Source: Solanum dulcamara
Lineage: Eukaryota > Streptophyta > Magnoliopsida > Solanales > Solanaceae
Assembly: GCF_947179165.1 (NCBI RefSeq)
Contig: NC_077237.1
Span: forward strand, 17,073,523 to 17,137,522
Length of the DNA stretch: 64,000 nucleotides
Direction of reading: 5' to 3'
The translations under genes were made by a program, and so were the position numbers. Positions within the stretch are counted from its first letter, which is position 1. Each line of letters begins with the position of its first letter. The notes under the pieces were generated by a model. That model saw only the letters and a program-made list of their open reading frames with translations, was not told the DNA's origin and ran no database searches. Below are positions 1 to 12,964 of this stretch, piece after piece.

Positions 1-925
1 TTTCCCATCTTTCGAAATTAACTATTGTTCATGGGTTTTTAACCCTTCGAGATCGCAACTCATTAAGCCTGCGAACGTGATGAAGAACTGTTGGACTCTC
101 CGCAAATGCGGAAGGAACTTCGCGAACACGAAGGTCACTAACCTCTTCCCTTTGCAAACGCACTGCCCCTCCGAGAACACAAAGGTCAAAGAACCGTCCC
201 TTCGCGAATGTGGTCCAGAGAGTCCGCGAATGCGAAGAACACTGGGACACCAGATATCAACAAAAACATACAAGTCTCAAAGTCACGGAATCAACCCTCG
301 GGATTCGTTTGGAATCCTATGCATGCAAACCTCTTATGCTACCATACTAATTTTGACATTTCAGACTGAATGAAACCGTCAAAATTCGAAATCGAGTTCT
401 CCTTAACTCGAAACCCGATAAATTGCAATAAAACTAACTTCAAGCCTTAAAACACTAAATCAAGCTCAAAACCTCCAAAAATTCCACTAAGACCACTCCT
501 AGACCTAAGATTATCCCCAAAATCTAACAGAGTCATTAGAATTTAATTTCTAGCATCGAATATCCAAATATTGACAAAAGTCAACTCTATGATCAAAATT
601 TCAAGAATTCCCAACTTAGAACCTCAAATCCTCTATATAACTCTGAATTTGATTCGGTCAACTCTCTTAGACCAAATTCCACATTCTCGGAGCTGAAGGA
701 ATAGATGGAATTCAATTTTGAGATCCAAAACACAGAATGATACCAAATACCATTTTTTGATAACTTAGGTCTTCAAATTTCAAACCTTTAAACAACCCTA
801 ACTTTTCAAATAATTTCACAAAAATAACTATGAATACTGATCAATCATGACTCGGGGCAACTATCAAGAAGGGTAAAACAGTCATTTTATAAGAATTACC
901 AAAACTGACATTCAGGGTCATTACA
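1..925 (-). repeat. 3' LTR of element A (truncated by window edge)
   Basis: Aligns to 17480-18410 across its length. On the plus strand it ends in ...GGGTCATTACA, so on the minus strand the LTR begins TGTAATGACCC, a usual gypsy LTR start. The remaining roughly 1.7 kb lies left of the window. Next to it at 926-940 the minus strand reads ATTGGAGGATGA, a decayed polypurine tract. Confidence 0.88.
50..250. repeat. CpG-rich short repeats in A LTR
   Basis: Several imperfect repeats built on TTCGCGAA/CGCGAACGCGAAG-like words, many locally palindromic. The counterpart in the other LTR is at 17525-17725. They sit in the U3-like part of the LTR and are much richer in CpG than the surrounding AT-rich DNA. 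Confidence 0.7.
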
Positions 926-1001
926 TCATCCTCCAATAAAAAACATGTTTTTCCTCAAATATAGAAAAAAAAGTACCTAAAGCCTAAAAAAGTTGGGAAT
1001 A

Positions 1002-2470
1002 TCAAGCACGTATGTCATCCTCCAACTCCCAAGTCGCATCTCTAACTAAATGGTGCCTCCATTGCACCTTCACTGAAGAAATCTCCTTGGTCCTAAGATT
1101 TTGGACCTGCCTATCCAGAATGGCTATGGGCTCCTCCTCAAGTGTCAAATCTGGACCCAACTTCACCGAATCAAAGGAAATCACATGGTACTCATCCGAA
1201 ACATACTTTTGGAGCATGGAAATATGGAAAATAGGATGCACCGATAAGCTAGGTGGCAAGGCCATTCTATCAGCCACCTCTACCACTAGCCCTAAAATCT
1301 TAAATGGGCCAATCTTTCCCTTCTTTTCAAACCATAACACGCCCTTCATGGGAGACACTCAAAGCCCAATATTATCACATTCCATGAACTCCAATGGTCG
1401 AACTCTCCTATCTGCATAACTCTTTTTGTCTACTCTGCGTTGTCAAAAGTCTATCCTAAATCATATGAACCTACTTTATGGCATCTCTAAGAAAGTCTAT
1501 GTCTAAATAGTCCATATCAGTTGAATCAAACCGACCAAAAGGGGATTAAAACCAACTACCATATAACGCCTCGAATGGGGCCTTCTAAATGCTAGAATGG
1601 AAACTGTTGTTGTAGGCAAACTCTGCTAAGGGCAAATGTTGATCCCACCTAGCACCAAAATCAATAACACAGGCTCGAAGCATATCCTCTAATAGCTTAA
1701 TCATCCGCTCAGACTGTCCACAAGTCTGTAGGTGAAAAGTTATACTCATATCAAGTCTAGTACCCAAACTATGTTTTAATATTCTCAAAAGGTGCAAGGT
1801 AAAAAATGAATCGCAATTAGAGACAATAGATATATGTACTCCATGAACCTTAATTTGACTGATGTACAACTAGGATAGCTTCTCTATCATATAATTCACT
1901 CGAACCAAAATGAAATAGGCAGACTTGGTCAGTTTGTCAACAACTACCCAAATATAATCATAACCACCCACGGTGGTGGGCAAACCTATAATAAAGTTCA
2001 TGGTGATCCGCTCCCACTTCCAATTAGGAATGTGCATCCTTTAAGTCACACCTCCGAGCCACTTTGACAGTTCAAACACTTAGACACAAACTATGTGATG
2101 TCCCTCTTCATCCCATACAACCAATAGTGTTGGCTAAGGTCATGATACATCTTTTCAACACCAGGGTGAATAGAATATCAAGAACAATGGGCCTCCTCTA
2201 GAATCAATTTGATAAGATCACCCATATTGGGCACACAGATCCTGCACTCAATCCTCAAAACACCATCTGAATCAAGTCTAGCCTCTTTGGCTTTACCCTT
2301 AACACTTTGTATCGAATGAGACATAACTTCGCATTCTCAAACTATCACCCATGAATCTGCTCAACTAAAGAGGAAAAGCCTTAATGAAAGCAATAAACAC
2401 TTGCTCTCCTCAGAAACCCGCAAACAAATGAAGTTGTTGGCTAACTTCTGTACATCCCTAGCCAAAGGCC
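1002..2470 (-). pseudogene. Element A integrase plus chromodomain remnant
   Basis: Broken C-terminal third of pol, reading leftwards. Around 2060-2210 the minus strand shows an HHCC zinc-finger trace (EAH...SIHPG...KCLNCQ). At 1869-1585 is the integrase core, including [13 protein letters not shown] and LPLAEFAYNNSFHSSI. The acidic residue expected in the SDRD motif reads N (SNCD), while GQSER keeps its E. At 1358-1002 is the integrase C-terminal module (SPMKGV, HPIFHISML) followed by a chromodomain-like segment ending VQWRHHLVRDATWELEDD. Integrase would join cDNA to the host genome; the chromodomain in this group is thought to guide insertion to heterochromatin. Many stops and frameshifts separate the pieces, so it is not functional. 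Confidence 0.85.
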
Positions 2471-3988
2471 TATTATCAACACTAATCACGATGAGACTCC
2501 CCATACTAGGAACCTTCCTACTCAAAGCATCGACCATCATATTGGCCTTCCCCGAATGATACTAGATAGTCATGTCAAAGTCCTTCAGTAACTCCATCCC
2601 CTTGCGATGTCTCAAGTTCAAATTCCTCTAATTGAAGATGTATTGAAGGCTATAGTGATTGGTGAATAGCTCACAATACAAACCATACAAGTAATGACGC
2701 TATAGCTTTAACACAAACACCATCGCCGCTTACTCCAAATCATGAGTATGGTAATTTTTCTCATGATCCTTCAACTGTCTAGAAGCATAGGCAACTACAT
2801 TCCCCTTCTAGTACAAAAACCAACTCCGAAAGAATCACAATATACTGTGAAGTCCACACCCTCCTCGGGTAAGGTCAAGACAGGAGTTGTAGTTAATAAA
2901 GTCTTGAGCTTTTGGAAGATTTTCTTGCACTCATCGGACCACTGGAAATCTACTACCTTCTGAGTTAGTCTAGTCAATGGAGCCACAGTAGTAGAGAATC
3001 CCTGCATGATGCGTCTGTAATAACCCGCAACCCAGAAAGCTTTGAATCTTAGTGGGGAGGTAGACCTGGTCCAACCTCTAACTGCCTTAATCTTGGTCGG
3101 GTCCACCCTAATACCCTCCTTGGATACCGTGTCTTGGAAATTCCACAAAATTAATCCAAAACTCACATTTGGAAAACTTTGCATATATCTTCTGCTCTCT
3201 CAATTTCTGAAGCACTGATCTCAAATGACAATCATGATCTTCCTATGTCTTGGAATACACCAAGATATCATCAATGAACATAGTCTAAATACAGACAAAA
3301 CACCCCATTCATCAACTTTATGAACATTATTGGGGCATTAGTCAGCCCAAAAGATATAAAATAAACTTATAATGGCCATAAAGGGTTCGGAAATCTATTT
3401 TGGGAATGTCCGATTGCCTACTCCTCAATTGATGATAACCAAATCTCAAGTCAATCTTAGAGAACAAGGTCAATCCCTGAAGCTGACCAAATAAATCATC
3501 AATACGAGGAAGGGGATATTTGTTTTTACTATCACCTTGTTTAACTATTTGTAATCAATGCTCATCCTCATAGACCTATCCTTCTTCTTCACGAATAGAA
3601 TCGATGCACCCTAAAATGACACACTAGGGTGAATAAACCCCTTAATCAACAAATCTTGTAACTGGTCCTTCAACTCTATCGGAGCCATGCGATAAGGTGG
3701 AACATAAATGGGCTTAGTTTCTGGCTCCAAGTCAATGGCAAAGTCAATATCCCTATCTAGATGAACTCCTAGAAGATTAGTACGGAATACATCGGTGAAC
3801 TTCTCAACCATGGGAGTAGTCTCCAAAGGAGGCGACTTAGCACTAGTATCCCGAATAAAAACCAAATAAGATATACACCCTCTATCAAGCATCTTCTGAG
3901 CATGAATATAAGAGATGACCTTACTAGGATAAGAACTACTAGTGCCCTTCCACTCAATCCTTGGGCCACCAGGTATCGCTACACTCAT
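2471..3988 (-). pseudogene. Element A reverse transcriptase/RNase H remnant
   Basis: At 3988-3611 are the protease-RT linker and RT start ([28 protein letters not shown]). Around 3420-3470 is [13 protein letters not shown]. The catalytic F-I-D-D motif lies at 3278-3267. At 3184-2795 are the thumb and RNase H start (AGYYRRIMQGFST, FTVYCDSFGVGFC). A late RNase H trace (GKANMMVDALSRK) lies near 2510-2560. These are the usual gypsy domains in the usual order. The frame changes repeatedly and stops are frequent. The FIDD motif is preserved, but no continuous enzyme could be made. Confidence 0.87.
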
Positions 3989-4290
3989 AGTCTTAGCATA
4001 GCAATCAAGAATAGCATGATAATGAGAAATTCAATCCATACCTAATATCAAATGAAAGTCTATCATCCCTAAAATGATCATGTCTACCCAAGTATCATAC
4101 CAGGCTAATGAAACAAGACAGGATTGATACACCCGATCTACCACTAAGGGCTCACCCACGGATAAAGAAACATAGACAAGAACAAATATGCGATCACAAG
4201 TCAAATCAATTCAGATGTAAAATAAGTAGACACATAAGATAAAGTAGATCCAGGATAAAATAACACAAATACAAGTTGATGAAAAATTGG
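3989..4290 (-). pseudogene. Element A aspartic protease trace
   Basis: Between gag and RT the minus strand reads YPGSTLSYVST near 4230-4262, matching the active-site region of gypsy proteases. Related element C reads [10 protein letters not shown] at this place. The catalytic D is replaced by Y here. Stops follow within a few codons. Confidence 0.6.
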
Positions 4291-4479
4291 GATGATAGCT
4301 ATAATAACTACATCAAAAGACTCAGCCTTAGGCCTGTCAGAAAAAGCATAGCATTGTGCTCCCCTGCCACCTCTTCCCTACGCAATACTTCTGCTTCCTC
4401 TCTATGGGACTATAGCACCACCAGCACCCCGACTAGATGTATGAACACCCCTACTAGCTTGATCTCTACCTCAACCTCT

Positions 4480-5761
4480 GGTCGATAGGGCTAGTCCATT
4501 AGCTGGAGCTGATAAACTAGGTTGGGGTCTACCCCAACCCTGAGTAGGACACCTCTACATGAGATGATCGGGGTCCCCACAGGTGTAACAATACCTTTGA
4601 GTTTAACCCTATTGTGATGAACCCAAGAAAGTACCATAACCACTTTAATAAGAACTATGGGACCCTTGAACTACCTATCCACCACAGGCCGCTGGCTTAG
4701 AACCATGAACTGCTCTCTATTGCTAAAACAAACTAACACCTCTATGCGATACTTTACCTTCTGATAAGGTGCCCAAAAACTTAACACTGGAGTGGTCCTT
4801 GTTGGGGTCCCTAAATTCCTCTCTGACCATCAACTCCGCCTATTTAGCGATGCTCACTATGGACTAGAAGGATGCCCCCTCACGGGCCTCTTTGAACACA
4901 TACGAGTGTATAGAGAAAGTCAACCCCCTCAGAAACCTGCAAACTCTCTCCACCTCATCTAAGATCAATGCCATAGCATACCTCAACAACTGATAGAATC
5001 GTTCCTCATACTCGGCAATGGTCATACCACCCAGGATCAAGCTCTCAAATCTCAACTTGCTCTCCTCCCATATGCTCCATGGGATGAAGCGATCCTCAAA
5101 ATCACTCACAAAATAACCCTACTCTACTGGAGGGGATCCTTTTAGTCTAGATCTTATAAATGTCCTCCAACACTATCTGGCTGCCCCATGGAGCTGGAGT
5201 GCAATGAAGCGAATACCCCAGACATAAACCATGTTCACTGCCTTAAGCATCTTATGACACAACGTCAATAATGCATGAGCATCCTCGCTCCTACATCCCC
5301 AAAACTACGGAGGTTTCATCCTTTGAAACCTCTCAAAACACTACTGATCGACTACAGACATGACCATATCAAGAGCAACCTGCGTACCAACAACTAGTGT
5401 GGGAATTAACGGTGGCTGACCCACCCGATCCTGAACAACTGAGACCTGATGCTTCTTTGAGGTTTGTGCCCTGACTTTAGCTTTGAGCCCTGTGGTGTGC
5501 CTACAACACCCTGAGTAAAACTCTCTAATACACCCAACATCCTCAATAAGGTCTCCTAAAACAATGGTGTCGTGAATCCGGGAAGGAGTCTTTAGAATGA
5601 CCTCGGGCAGGTGTTACTCCTTGAGCACGATCTCTACCTACGATCACACCACAACCATGGCCTCTAGCTCGGTCCATACCTCTACCCCTAGTCGAGTCTC
5701 AACAATTGTCTCGGGGACTGCCTCCCCTATACCAATAGGTTGTAGCTCTGGTCCTTAGCAT
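4480..5761 (-). pseudogene. Element A gag remnant
   Basis: The probable gag ATG is at 5761-5759, about 185 bases inside the primer-binding site. The middle holds a recognisable retrotransposon gag (capsid) segment at 5109-4864 (FEDRFIPWSIWEESKLRFESL, MTIAEYEERFYQLLRYA). A CCHC zinc knuckle lies at 4590-4549 (C-YT-C-GDPD-H-...-C) with a stop codon inside it. Gag forms the particle and the knuckle binds RNA. Several stops break the frame. The domain content is clear; exact ends are approximate. Confidence 0.8.
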
Positions 5762-5944
5762 TTGCTAAATCAATATGTGATACTCAACATAAGCAATAAT
5801 AACCCCGCATCATAAGAAAGAATGAAATAAGGAAGTTTTCCTATTATTCTTCATAGCCTCTCAAAGATAAGTACACACGTCTCCATATCGATCCTCGAGA
5901 CTCTACTTAGACTTGGCTTGTACACTAAGGCCTATAAATCTAGG

Positions 5945-5956
5945 GCGCTGATACCT
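5945..5956 (-). other. Decayed primer-binding site of element A
   Basis: The minus strand reads AGGTATCAGCGC, two changes from TGGTATCAGAGC, the complement of plant initiator tRNA-Met 3' end. It lies immediately inside the 5' LTR, as expected. Confidence 0.7.
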
Positions 5957-5958
5957 TT

Positions 5959-6103
5959 TTTCACGACTCAATTTTGGGTGTGATGGAACTTATCCTTTCT
6001 CACCGGACAAGTCATCCCAAACACAAACAAATGTGGAAACTAAAGTGGAAAATGTCTAAATAAATAAATAAGTATGTGAAAGTGGAAGTCTTAGTCATGT
6101 ATA
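5959..6103 (-). repeat. 5' LTR of element A, inner fragment
   Basis: Plus strand starts TTTCACGACTCAATTTTGGGTGTGATGG, a decayed form of the TGTCACGACCC... gypsy LTR terminus. The LTR breaks at 6103 where the large-LTR element is inserted, and resumes at 15926. Confidence 0.75.
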
Positions 6104-9100
6104 TGTCATGACCCAATTTCGTAGGTCATGATGGAACCTACTAACAACCACCCGTAGGTAAGCCTAACCCACAACCCTTATCCCGAAACCAAAAGCAATG
6201 GGCTACCAAGTGGGAGATGACCAAATAAAATAGAAGGTAATAGCAATGAAAAGTAAAAGAACAACTGAAACAAAACACAAAAAACCACCCCAAGACCTGA
6301 AATCAGTCTATAATCGAGTATCTAATTCAAAATATGAGTACAAGTCTTTTACAGATACAAATATAAGTAAAGAAACTTTTTTCGGAAGCAAGTAAAACTA
6401 GTCCAAATCCAACATAGATGGAAATAGGTAACTCCTAATGTCGGGAGCTCACCAAACCTCCGAATCAAGCTGCTCCACACCAATCCAAATCAACAGAAAT
6501 AAAGCCTACTATGATTTGCAGGGGACAGAAGTGCAGTATGAGTACCAAATGAATTGTACTTAGTAAGCATAGGTCTACTGAGCTCCACAAATAAAACAAG
6601 TTTAAATCATTGGTAATCAGGTAAATATAGCACAAGTATGCAAATAAAATTTAACACAAGATAAGGCAGGAAATGATAGTAAAGAGATGGAATGCATAAA
6701 TAAAGGAGACAGAGCCAAAGAACATACCTGCCTGCACAAGCCACAACCTATTTACAGAAAGGAGGCACTAAAGGAGTCAACAAATCAAGGGCGAAAGCAC
6801 TGACTACTACTACTAATCACAAAGCCACCTAAGACCTAAACCAATTGAATTTAGCAAGAAATTACCAACAATAACCCAGGCTAAGACATCCTGCAACCCA
6901 ACTACAAATACGACAAGACATAACTATTAAAATATAATTAGATAATAACCGATGCGATACCCATACCCCCAAAAGGTACAAACAATGACAACATACTCCT
7001 AGCCCTCATAAAATTAGGGGACTACACCATACAAATATACTAATGATAGATGACACTAATGAATGTGAGTTTGTAATAAAAACCAGTAATATTATCGATG
7101 ACTCTCGACAATATACAATAAATGTATAGACCCACCCTGACCCTCGGCCTACCAGATGGGACTCATGTGGCTCCCTCATCCAGTTCAACGGTGCACTGGC
7201 CAGAGGCAACCATAGGAGAAATGGAAAGCCCATATACACTTCTTGGTTTCGAACCAGGTCTTACATAGATATATAATAGCCCCGTAGAGGTACCAAAGAG
7301 TGAGAGGCCAAGCCGATAAAGAAAAGGGAGACACCGCATTGTATAATCAAGTACAGGCTAAAGGCATTCCAGATGCAGCCATAGTATAAAAAGGGCGACA
7401 CCATGCCGGATATCAATAGAATCTAAGGGCATCCTTGATGCCTCTAAATTGTAAGTATAAAAAAATAGAGCATGTCCTAGACACTTCGTAAATCTCAAAC
7501 CATTTTATTAAAGTAGTACAGGTGGTACGAATCCCATTAAAAACCAATTTAAAAGTAGTAAAAGTATGAGAATGTCCTCTCAAAAGAGTAGTGAAAGTCT
7601 ATAAAGAATCTGATATCGTACCATAAAATGAGAAAATGTGCTCAATAAATGCAAGTATGCCATTACCAGTATTCAAACAAGGTACACATAGTCTGAAAAG
7701 TACATCAAGTCATACCATACTAACAAGGAAAAGGAACTAACTTGGGGTCCAATATCTCCTTGAATACGCCTTGGGCCGAACAATGAATAATAGATAAGAA
7801 CGCATCATAAGCCTATCGCTTAACAAAAACAAAACAATCTAGACATGGCTGAGAATTAGATAAGGGGATAAATATCTCTAGGATCGATGTCTTACCCCAA
7901 AATATGCCATCTCATCTCCCAACGAGCACTTCTTAGCCAAACCTTCAGCTACGAGGAGTGACAATGGTCTCTGGAACTAGCACTAAGTTCCACCAACCAT
8001 CACAAGCCCCTACTGGAAGCTACGCATAGCTATAAGGGCACTAGGACACAAGCTAAAGCATCTAAGGATCAAACCTAACTTAAGGCCATCAGTACCGATC
8101 CTAAAAAGGATAATCTCACCAATCCCAATGCTTAAGTAAAGCCACGGTCCTGAGATAATAATTTCAAGAGACTACACGAGTCTAAGTCTCACTCAAAGTC
8201 AAGAAAATGGAATCGAAGAAGAAAGGTCCTAAACTCGGCAGATACAAACATAAATCACATGAAATATATACTACACAATATCTAATAAAGCTTAGTCAAA
8301 GTGGGAGACTGTAGCCTACTTCAAAGCCGATCACGCGCGCTCCAAATCCACCAAATTAATGATATCCGCCTACGAATCACCTTCAATTGTCAGCAGACTA
8401 AAAAAATATTAATCACAATGTCAATACAAACGTTTTGACACCAAATTCACATTATTCACAGATAGACCCAAAATTGAGTCTAAAATAGGATTATAGGACC
8501 CGCACTGGGAATCCCGAATTTGACTCCTTCAAAAGGTGCATTTGAGCTAAATGAACTCGTGTTTCAACTTACAACTTAATTTAATGCTAAAAAATGAACG
8601 ATAAAACCCCATGCAATAATTTTATCATTAAAGAGAAAAGTCAAGAGGATGATAGTAGCTTAAACCAATAAAATGTCTCAAACGAAGCTTTACCGGCACT
8701 TTCTGATCACACCACTGCATTCTCCTCAAAAAACCCATGCAACATAGCCTTTGAATCACTCAATTTGGACTTGAAATGCTCAAGAAATTATGTTTTGAAA
8801 ATGAAAGCTGAATTCTGATTTGGGGCTTTTAAAATGACAAATTTGGTCGCTAAAAAGCCAAATTCTGGTCTTTAAAAGTCCAAAATTTGCTCCCTAAAAG
8901 GGCTGCACCAAATTTCATCTTTTGCTAAATTTTAAAGTCTCTAAATGGACACTCGAAATTTGTTCAGAATCATATAAAAATAAATCAGATATGCTACCCC
9001 ACTAAATTTGATATTCCAGACTCAACGACCCACTAGGAATTTCCATCCGAGGTCATCTCGATAAAAAGTTATCCCATGCCTAAGCACCATTTTAAGTCAA

Positions 9101-9586
9101 ATCCACAAGAAGGCTCGAAATGAGACTGAAAATCTCGGGAACCTCATGAAAGGTCGTTCCAGACTAAACTTAACATTCTAGAGCTAACTATGCAGATAGA
9201 ATTTTAATTTGAGCGCGTTTACCAAGAATGTTCACTAAAGTCAACCTTAGGTCAATTTCAAAGAATAAAGCGTTAAATGATCCCAAACTCGCACTAAATT
9301 CCTCAATACTCATGCTGATCATGCTACTAACCTAAATTGGCCATTCTAGAGCTAATGGAACCCTCAGAATTCCTTTCTGAGATTGTTTTCCTAGAGTTTT
9401 GACTGAAGTCAATCGTTCAAACTCCAAGACCTCCAAAATAGGGAAACAGGCATAAAACCCAAACGAACGATCAGACGACCGAACTAGTAGTGCTAGCAAG
9501 TCATGAATGACTTGGGGTTACTACAAGAAATCTCTAAAAACTTAAAAGATCAGTAAATAGATAAAATGACCTAGAGGGTCATTACA
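6104..9586 (-). repeat. 3' LTR of large-LTR element
   Basis: Aligns over its full length to 12354-15925. It has TG...CA termini. No convincing polypurine tract remains inside it: the minus strand reads AGTAGTGGATG just before the LTR. No protein-coding region was recognised; the frames are short. Confidence 0.86.
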
Positions 9587-11826
9587 ACATCCACTACTAA
9601 AAAGGACTTCCGTCCATGAAAATAGAAAGACAGTTGCAGCCTGAATGCATGAAAAAACAAGGGTAATACGTTGGTACGCTCCGCCAAACCCTTATACACC
9701 CTCTCAAATAGAACAACACCATCACAGAACTCAGCCTGAGAGGTAAATCCTCAAATTTATTCAAACTTCCAAAACTCCTCTAAATCCCTTTTGGACTCCA
9801 ACTCTTGCCCAATTAGCCCGAACATAACTGAAAACACCAGATTCATCTGATGAAAACCAATACTACACCAAAACCACCGAAATTAGAAACATAGGACCAT
9901 GGCAGATACAACTCAACTCATAATTCAAAATACTTAACTCAGGCTTCCAAATCTTCTTCTTTTAGCTACCAAGGGCGTTCTGTCGGTCCTTGCCTATCCT
10001 AAAAACTACCAACATCATTTGAAACTTTCCTATATATTCACGCAACACCAACCTTGAAGAAGTTACATACTCTATCTGAATATCAGGGGATGACAACAAC
10101 CAAAAATAGAAAACAGCCTGGGCAAAACTCAAATTTCTAATCTCAACTTCAAAACACACAATTCAAGCGGGAAACATAATCTTCTGAAACTGAATACTCC
10201 ACTCCAAAGGACCTTATCCCAGAAATGACAAGGACACACTGAACCTATCCCTAGTGACTTACTTTACGATAGAAACTTATGAAAACCTAGCATCATGTGC
10301 CAACAAATCACTCTACCATCTTAAGTCTGAGCCAACCATCCTAGTCTAAGGGAGACCAAGCCGGTAGAGGGAGAACAAACATGGACAATCGATTGGTAAC
10401 ATTCCATGGGCATTTACTCTCACTCACAAATATCGCAATCCATCGAATATTCCAAAAGCAAGCCTCCCATCCTAAATAAATTCAAAATCTCACCTTTCAC
10501 GATTTACTTTGATCCCATCTTGTAGATGAACCTTCTAAACAACTTTTAATTCTCTAATAGAAGCTTAAGTCTAAACCCACCAAGGGACACCACTATTCCG
10601 ACTCTAGAACACAACCCGGACCTCGAGAGCTACCAACCCAACCACAAAGAACCAACCACAACAGCAACAAGGTGAAACAAGATATCACACTTTCCAAATC
10701 CCAACTAGCCAAAATCGGCACCAAAACGCTCAATAAAGAGGATTTCAAAAGATTGAATAAACGAAGTACTACAACACAGCCAAGAATAAAACCTAGGTAG
10801 AAGGGAAGGGATAGAGAATTAGGATTACCACCATCCCATCAAATGTTACACCACCTTTCTCACAACTCGAACAGTCACACTTCTCCCAACTACCATTAAA
10901 TCTGAAACACCAAGACTGGCATAACAGAACCAACCAGGTTGTTAAAAGAGAGTAAACCCCAACTCTGAAGCATAAGGACTAAAAATACCAATAAGGCATA
11001 GAGAGGAATTGACAAGCATAATTTATTGCAACTTAAAAGATGCTACACCTCCATTACATACTACCTCGACAACCAACCTTTCAACTATGAACCAAATGAT
11101 ACAAATCAATGGAGACAGCCATCTAAGATAGGAAAACTAGAATGACAGAGGAGGATTACTAATCAAAGCAAAGCTAGCTAAGCACAATGGTGACAAGAGT
11201 CATTCATCCACTAACAAATGGGACAACAAGCAACTATGGAGATAGTCAAGGCCACTAGATCCACCATCACCACAACTCCCAGCATCAAACAAAGTTGGTC
11301 TAGCCACCTATCTAACAAGGAATGATACTACAGCAAAATCAACGGTAAGGGAGACAAAAGGGAAAGCTAACTAGTCTAGCCACAAATTCAAAACAAAACC
11401 ATCAAGATAAGGCATGTGGAGTTACTTAACCACTACTCTCCAATACGAGAACTCGACCTATTCGATTCACTACTAAAATAAATCAACTATGGAGCTAAAA
11501 CACATATACATTAGTCTAGATAAGGCTTCCACCATAGTCAGAAGATAACTAACAAGTCAAATAAGCACGTATGGGTATGAAAACCCCAAAACCACATAAA
11601 AAGAGCAATATAGGGCACTACAAGGAAATCAAGCAACTGCAATTAATAACTAGATCCTCGACCTCTAGTTGACCTGTGGAAGCATAGAACGAATTGTGAC
11701 TAACCTCGGCCTGAACACCTGAAGTACCACAGCAACACTCTAAGTACTACCTCTAACCAGAGGTGACCCAAACCCATGAGTGGGATCCGGCTAAGCAAAC
11801 TGCGTATGGGTCCCACGCTGGGGATC
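9587..11826. other. Internal region of large-LTR element, no recognised gene
   Basis: About 2.2 kb between the 3' LTR and the zinc-knuckle remnant. I read both strands for RT (FIDD/YVDD), protease (D-S/P-G) and integrase (HHCC, GPY/F) signatures and saw none. Open frames are below about 70 codons. It may be non-coding filler typical of LARD elements, or highly decayed pol. Confidence 0.55.
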
Positions 11827-12141
11827 ATATCTGGATTGATGACCAAGCTCTCTACAGTTGTGACAAGGTCCAACTAATCTAGCCTGGTGGGTAGAAGGAG
11901 TCTGAAATGTCTAAAATATCAAATCTTACCTGGGGCACTCCCGGGACCAGTGGTCAAACTCCCCACAATCATAGCACCTTCTAAAGTCTGAAGCCCGGGG
12001 TGAAGAACCTGGTAAAATCCTCTGGCAACCCCTAACAAACTATGGTCCATCTCTAACACCAAGAGAGCTACCCCTAACTGACTATAATGGGGTCCTTCAA
12101 AGCTCTCTAATAAAGTGTCCCTCCTCTCCACACTCGTGCTA
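11827..12141 (-). pseudogene. Gag C-terminus with three CCHC zinc knuckles
   Basis: One minus-strand frame holds three knuckle motifs in a row. At 12141-12100: (stop)HECGEEGHFIREL, with the first C a stop and the last C an L. At 11976-11935: CYDCGEFDHWSREC, complete. At 11865-11827: CHNCRELGHQSRY, with the last C changed to Y. All three share phase, so they come from one gag protein, but stops lie between them. The capsid part of gag is missing: only about 200 bases separate the first knuckle from the primer-binding site. Zinc knuckles bind retroelement RNA during packaging. This is the only recognisable coding trace in the element. Confidence 0.78.
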
Positions 12142-12338
12142 TCCATGTAAGAAAGAATGGATTCTAAATGATCAGTTTTAGAAGTTATTCAAAGCAAGAT
12201 CACACGATAAGGAGTCAAGAACAAAATTTCCTAGAAATGCCCTATAGCCTCCCGAAGATAGGATACAGACGTCTCCGCACCTATCCATAGGACTCTAATA
12301 GGTATTTCCCTCATATCAATAATGTCGGTCAACCTAGA

Positions 12339-12350
12339 GCTCTGATACCA
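12339..12350 (-). other. Primer-binding site (initiator tRNA-Met) of large-LTR element
   Basis: The minus strand reads TGGTATCAGAGC exactly, three bases from the end of the right LTR. This is a perfect match to the complement of plant tRNA-iMet 3' end and defines the right LTR as the 5' LTR. Confidence 0.9.
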
Positions 12351-12353
12351 ACT

Positions 12354-12925
12354 TGTCATGATCCAATTTTTTAGGTCATGATGACACCTGCTAACAACCA
12401 TTCGTAGATAAGCCTAACCCATAACTTTTAGCCCAGAACTAGAGGCAATAGGCTACCAAGTGGAAGATGAACAAATAAAATGAAAGGTAATAGCAGTGAG
12501 AATAAAAAGAACAACTAAAATAAAATACAATCAACGACCATAAGACCTGGCATCAGTCGATAATCGAGCATCTAAATTAAAATGCTAGTACAAGGCTTTT
12601 ACAGATACAAATATAAGGACAGATAGTCTTCAAAGGCAAGTAAATACTGGTCCTAATCCAACATAGATGGAATCAGCAACTCCAAACGTCAAGAGCTCAC
12701 CAAATCTCTAAATCAAGCTGCTCCTTACCAATCCAAATCAACGGAGATAACCCATACTATGATTTGCAGAGGGTAGAAGTGTAGTATGAATAAAAAAATG
12801 AGTGGTACTCAATAGGAATAGGCCAACTGAGCTCCACTGATAAAGCAAGTATAAGTCATACGTAATTAGGTAAATATAGCACAAGTAAGCAAAATAACAT
12901 CTAATATAACATAAGGCAGGAGGTA

Positions 12926-12964
<39 letters not shown>

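Noticed and set aside
77..373. 98-codon frame in the A LTR (and 17532-17764 in the other LTR)
   Set aside because: It lies across the CpG-rich repeat array; frames are not conserved between the two LTR copies.
11919..12146. 75-codon minus-strand open frame in the large-LTR element as a gene
   Set aside because: The zinc knuckles read in a different frame of the same DNA; the open frame is a shadow of the decayed gag.
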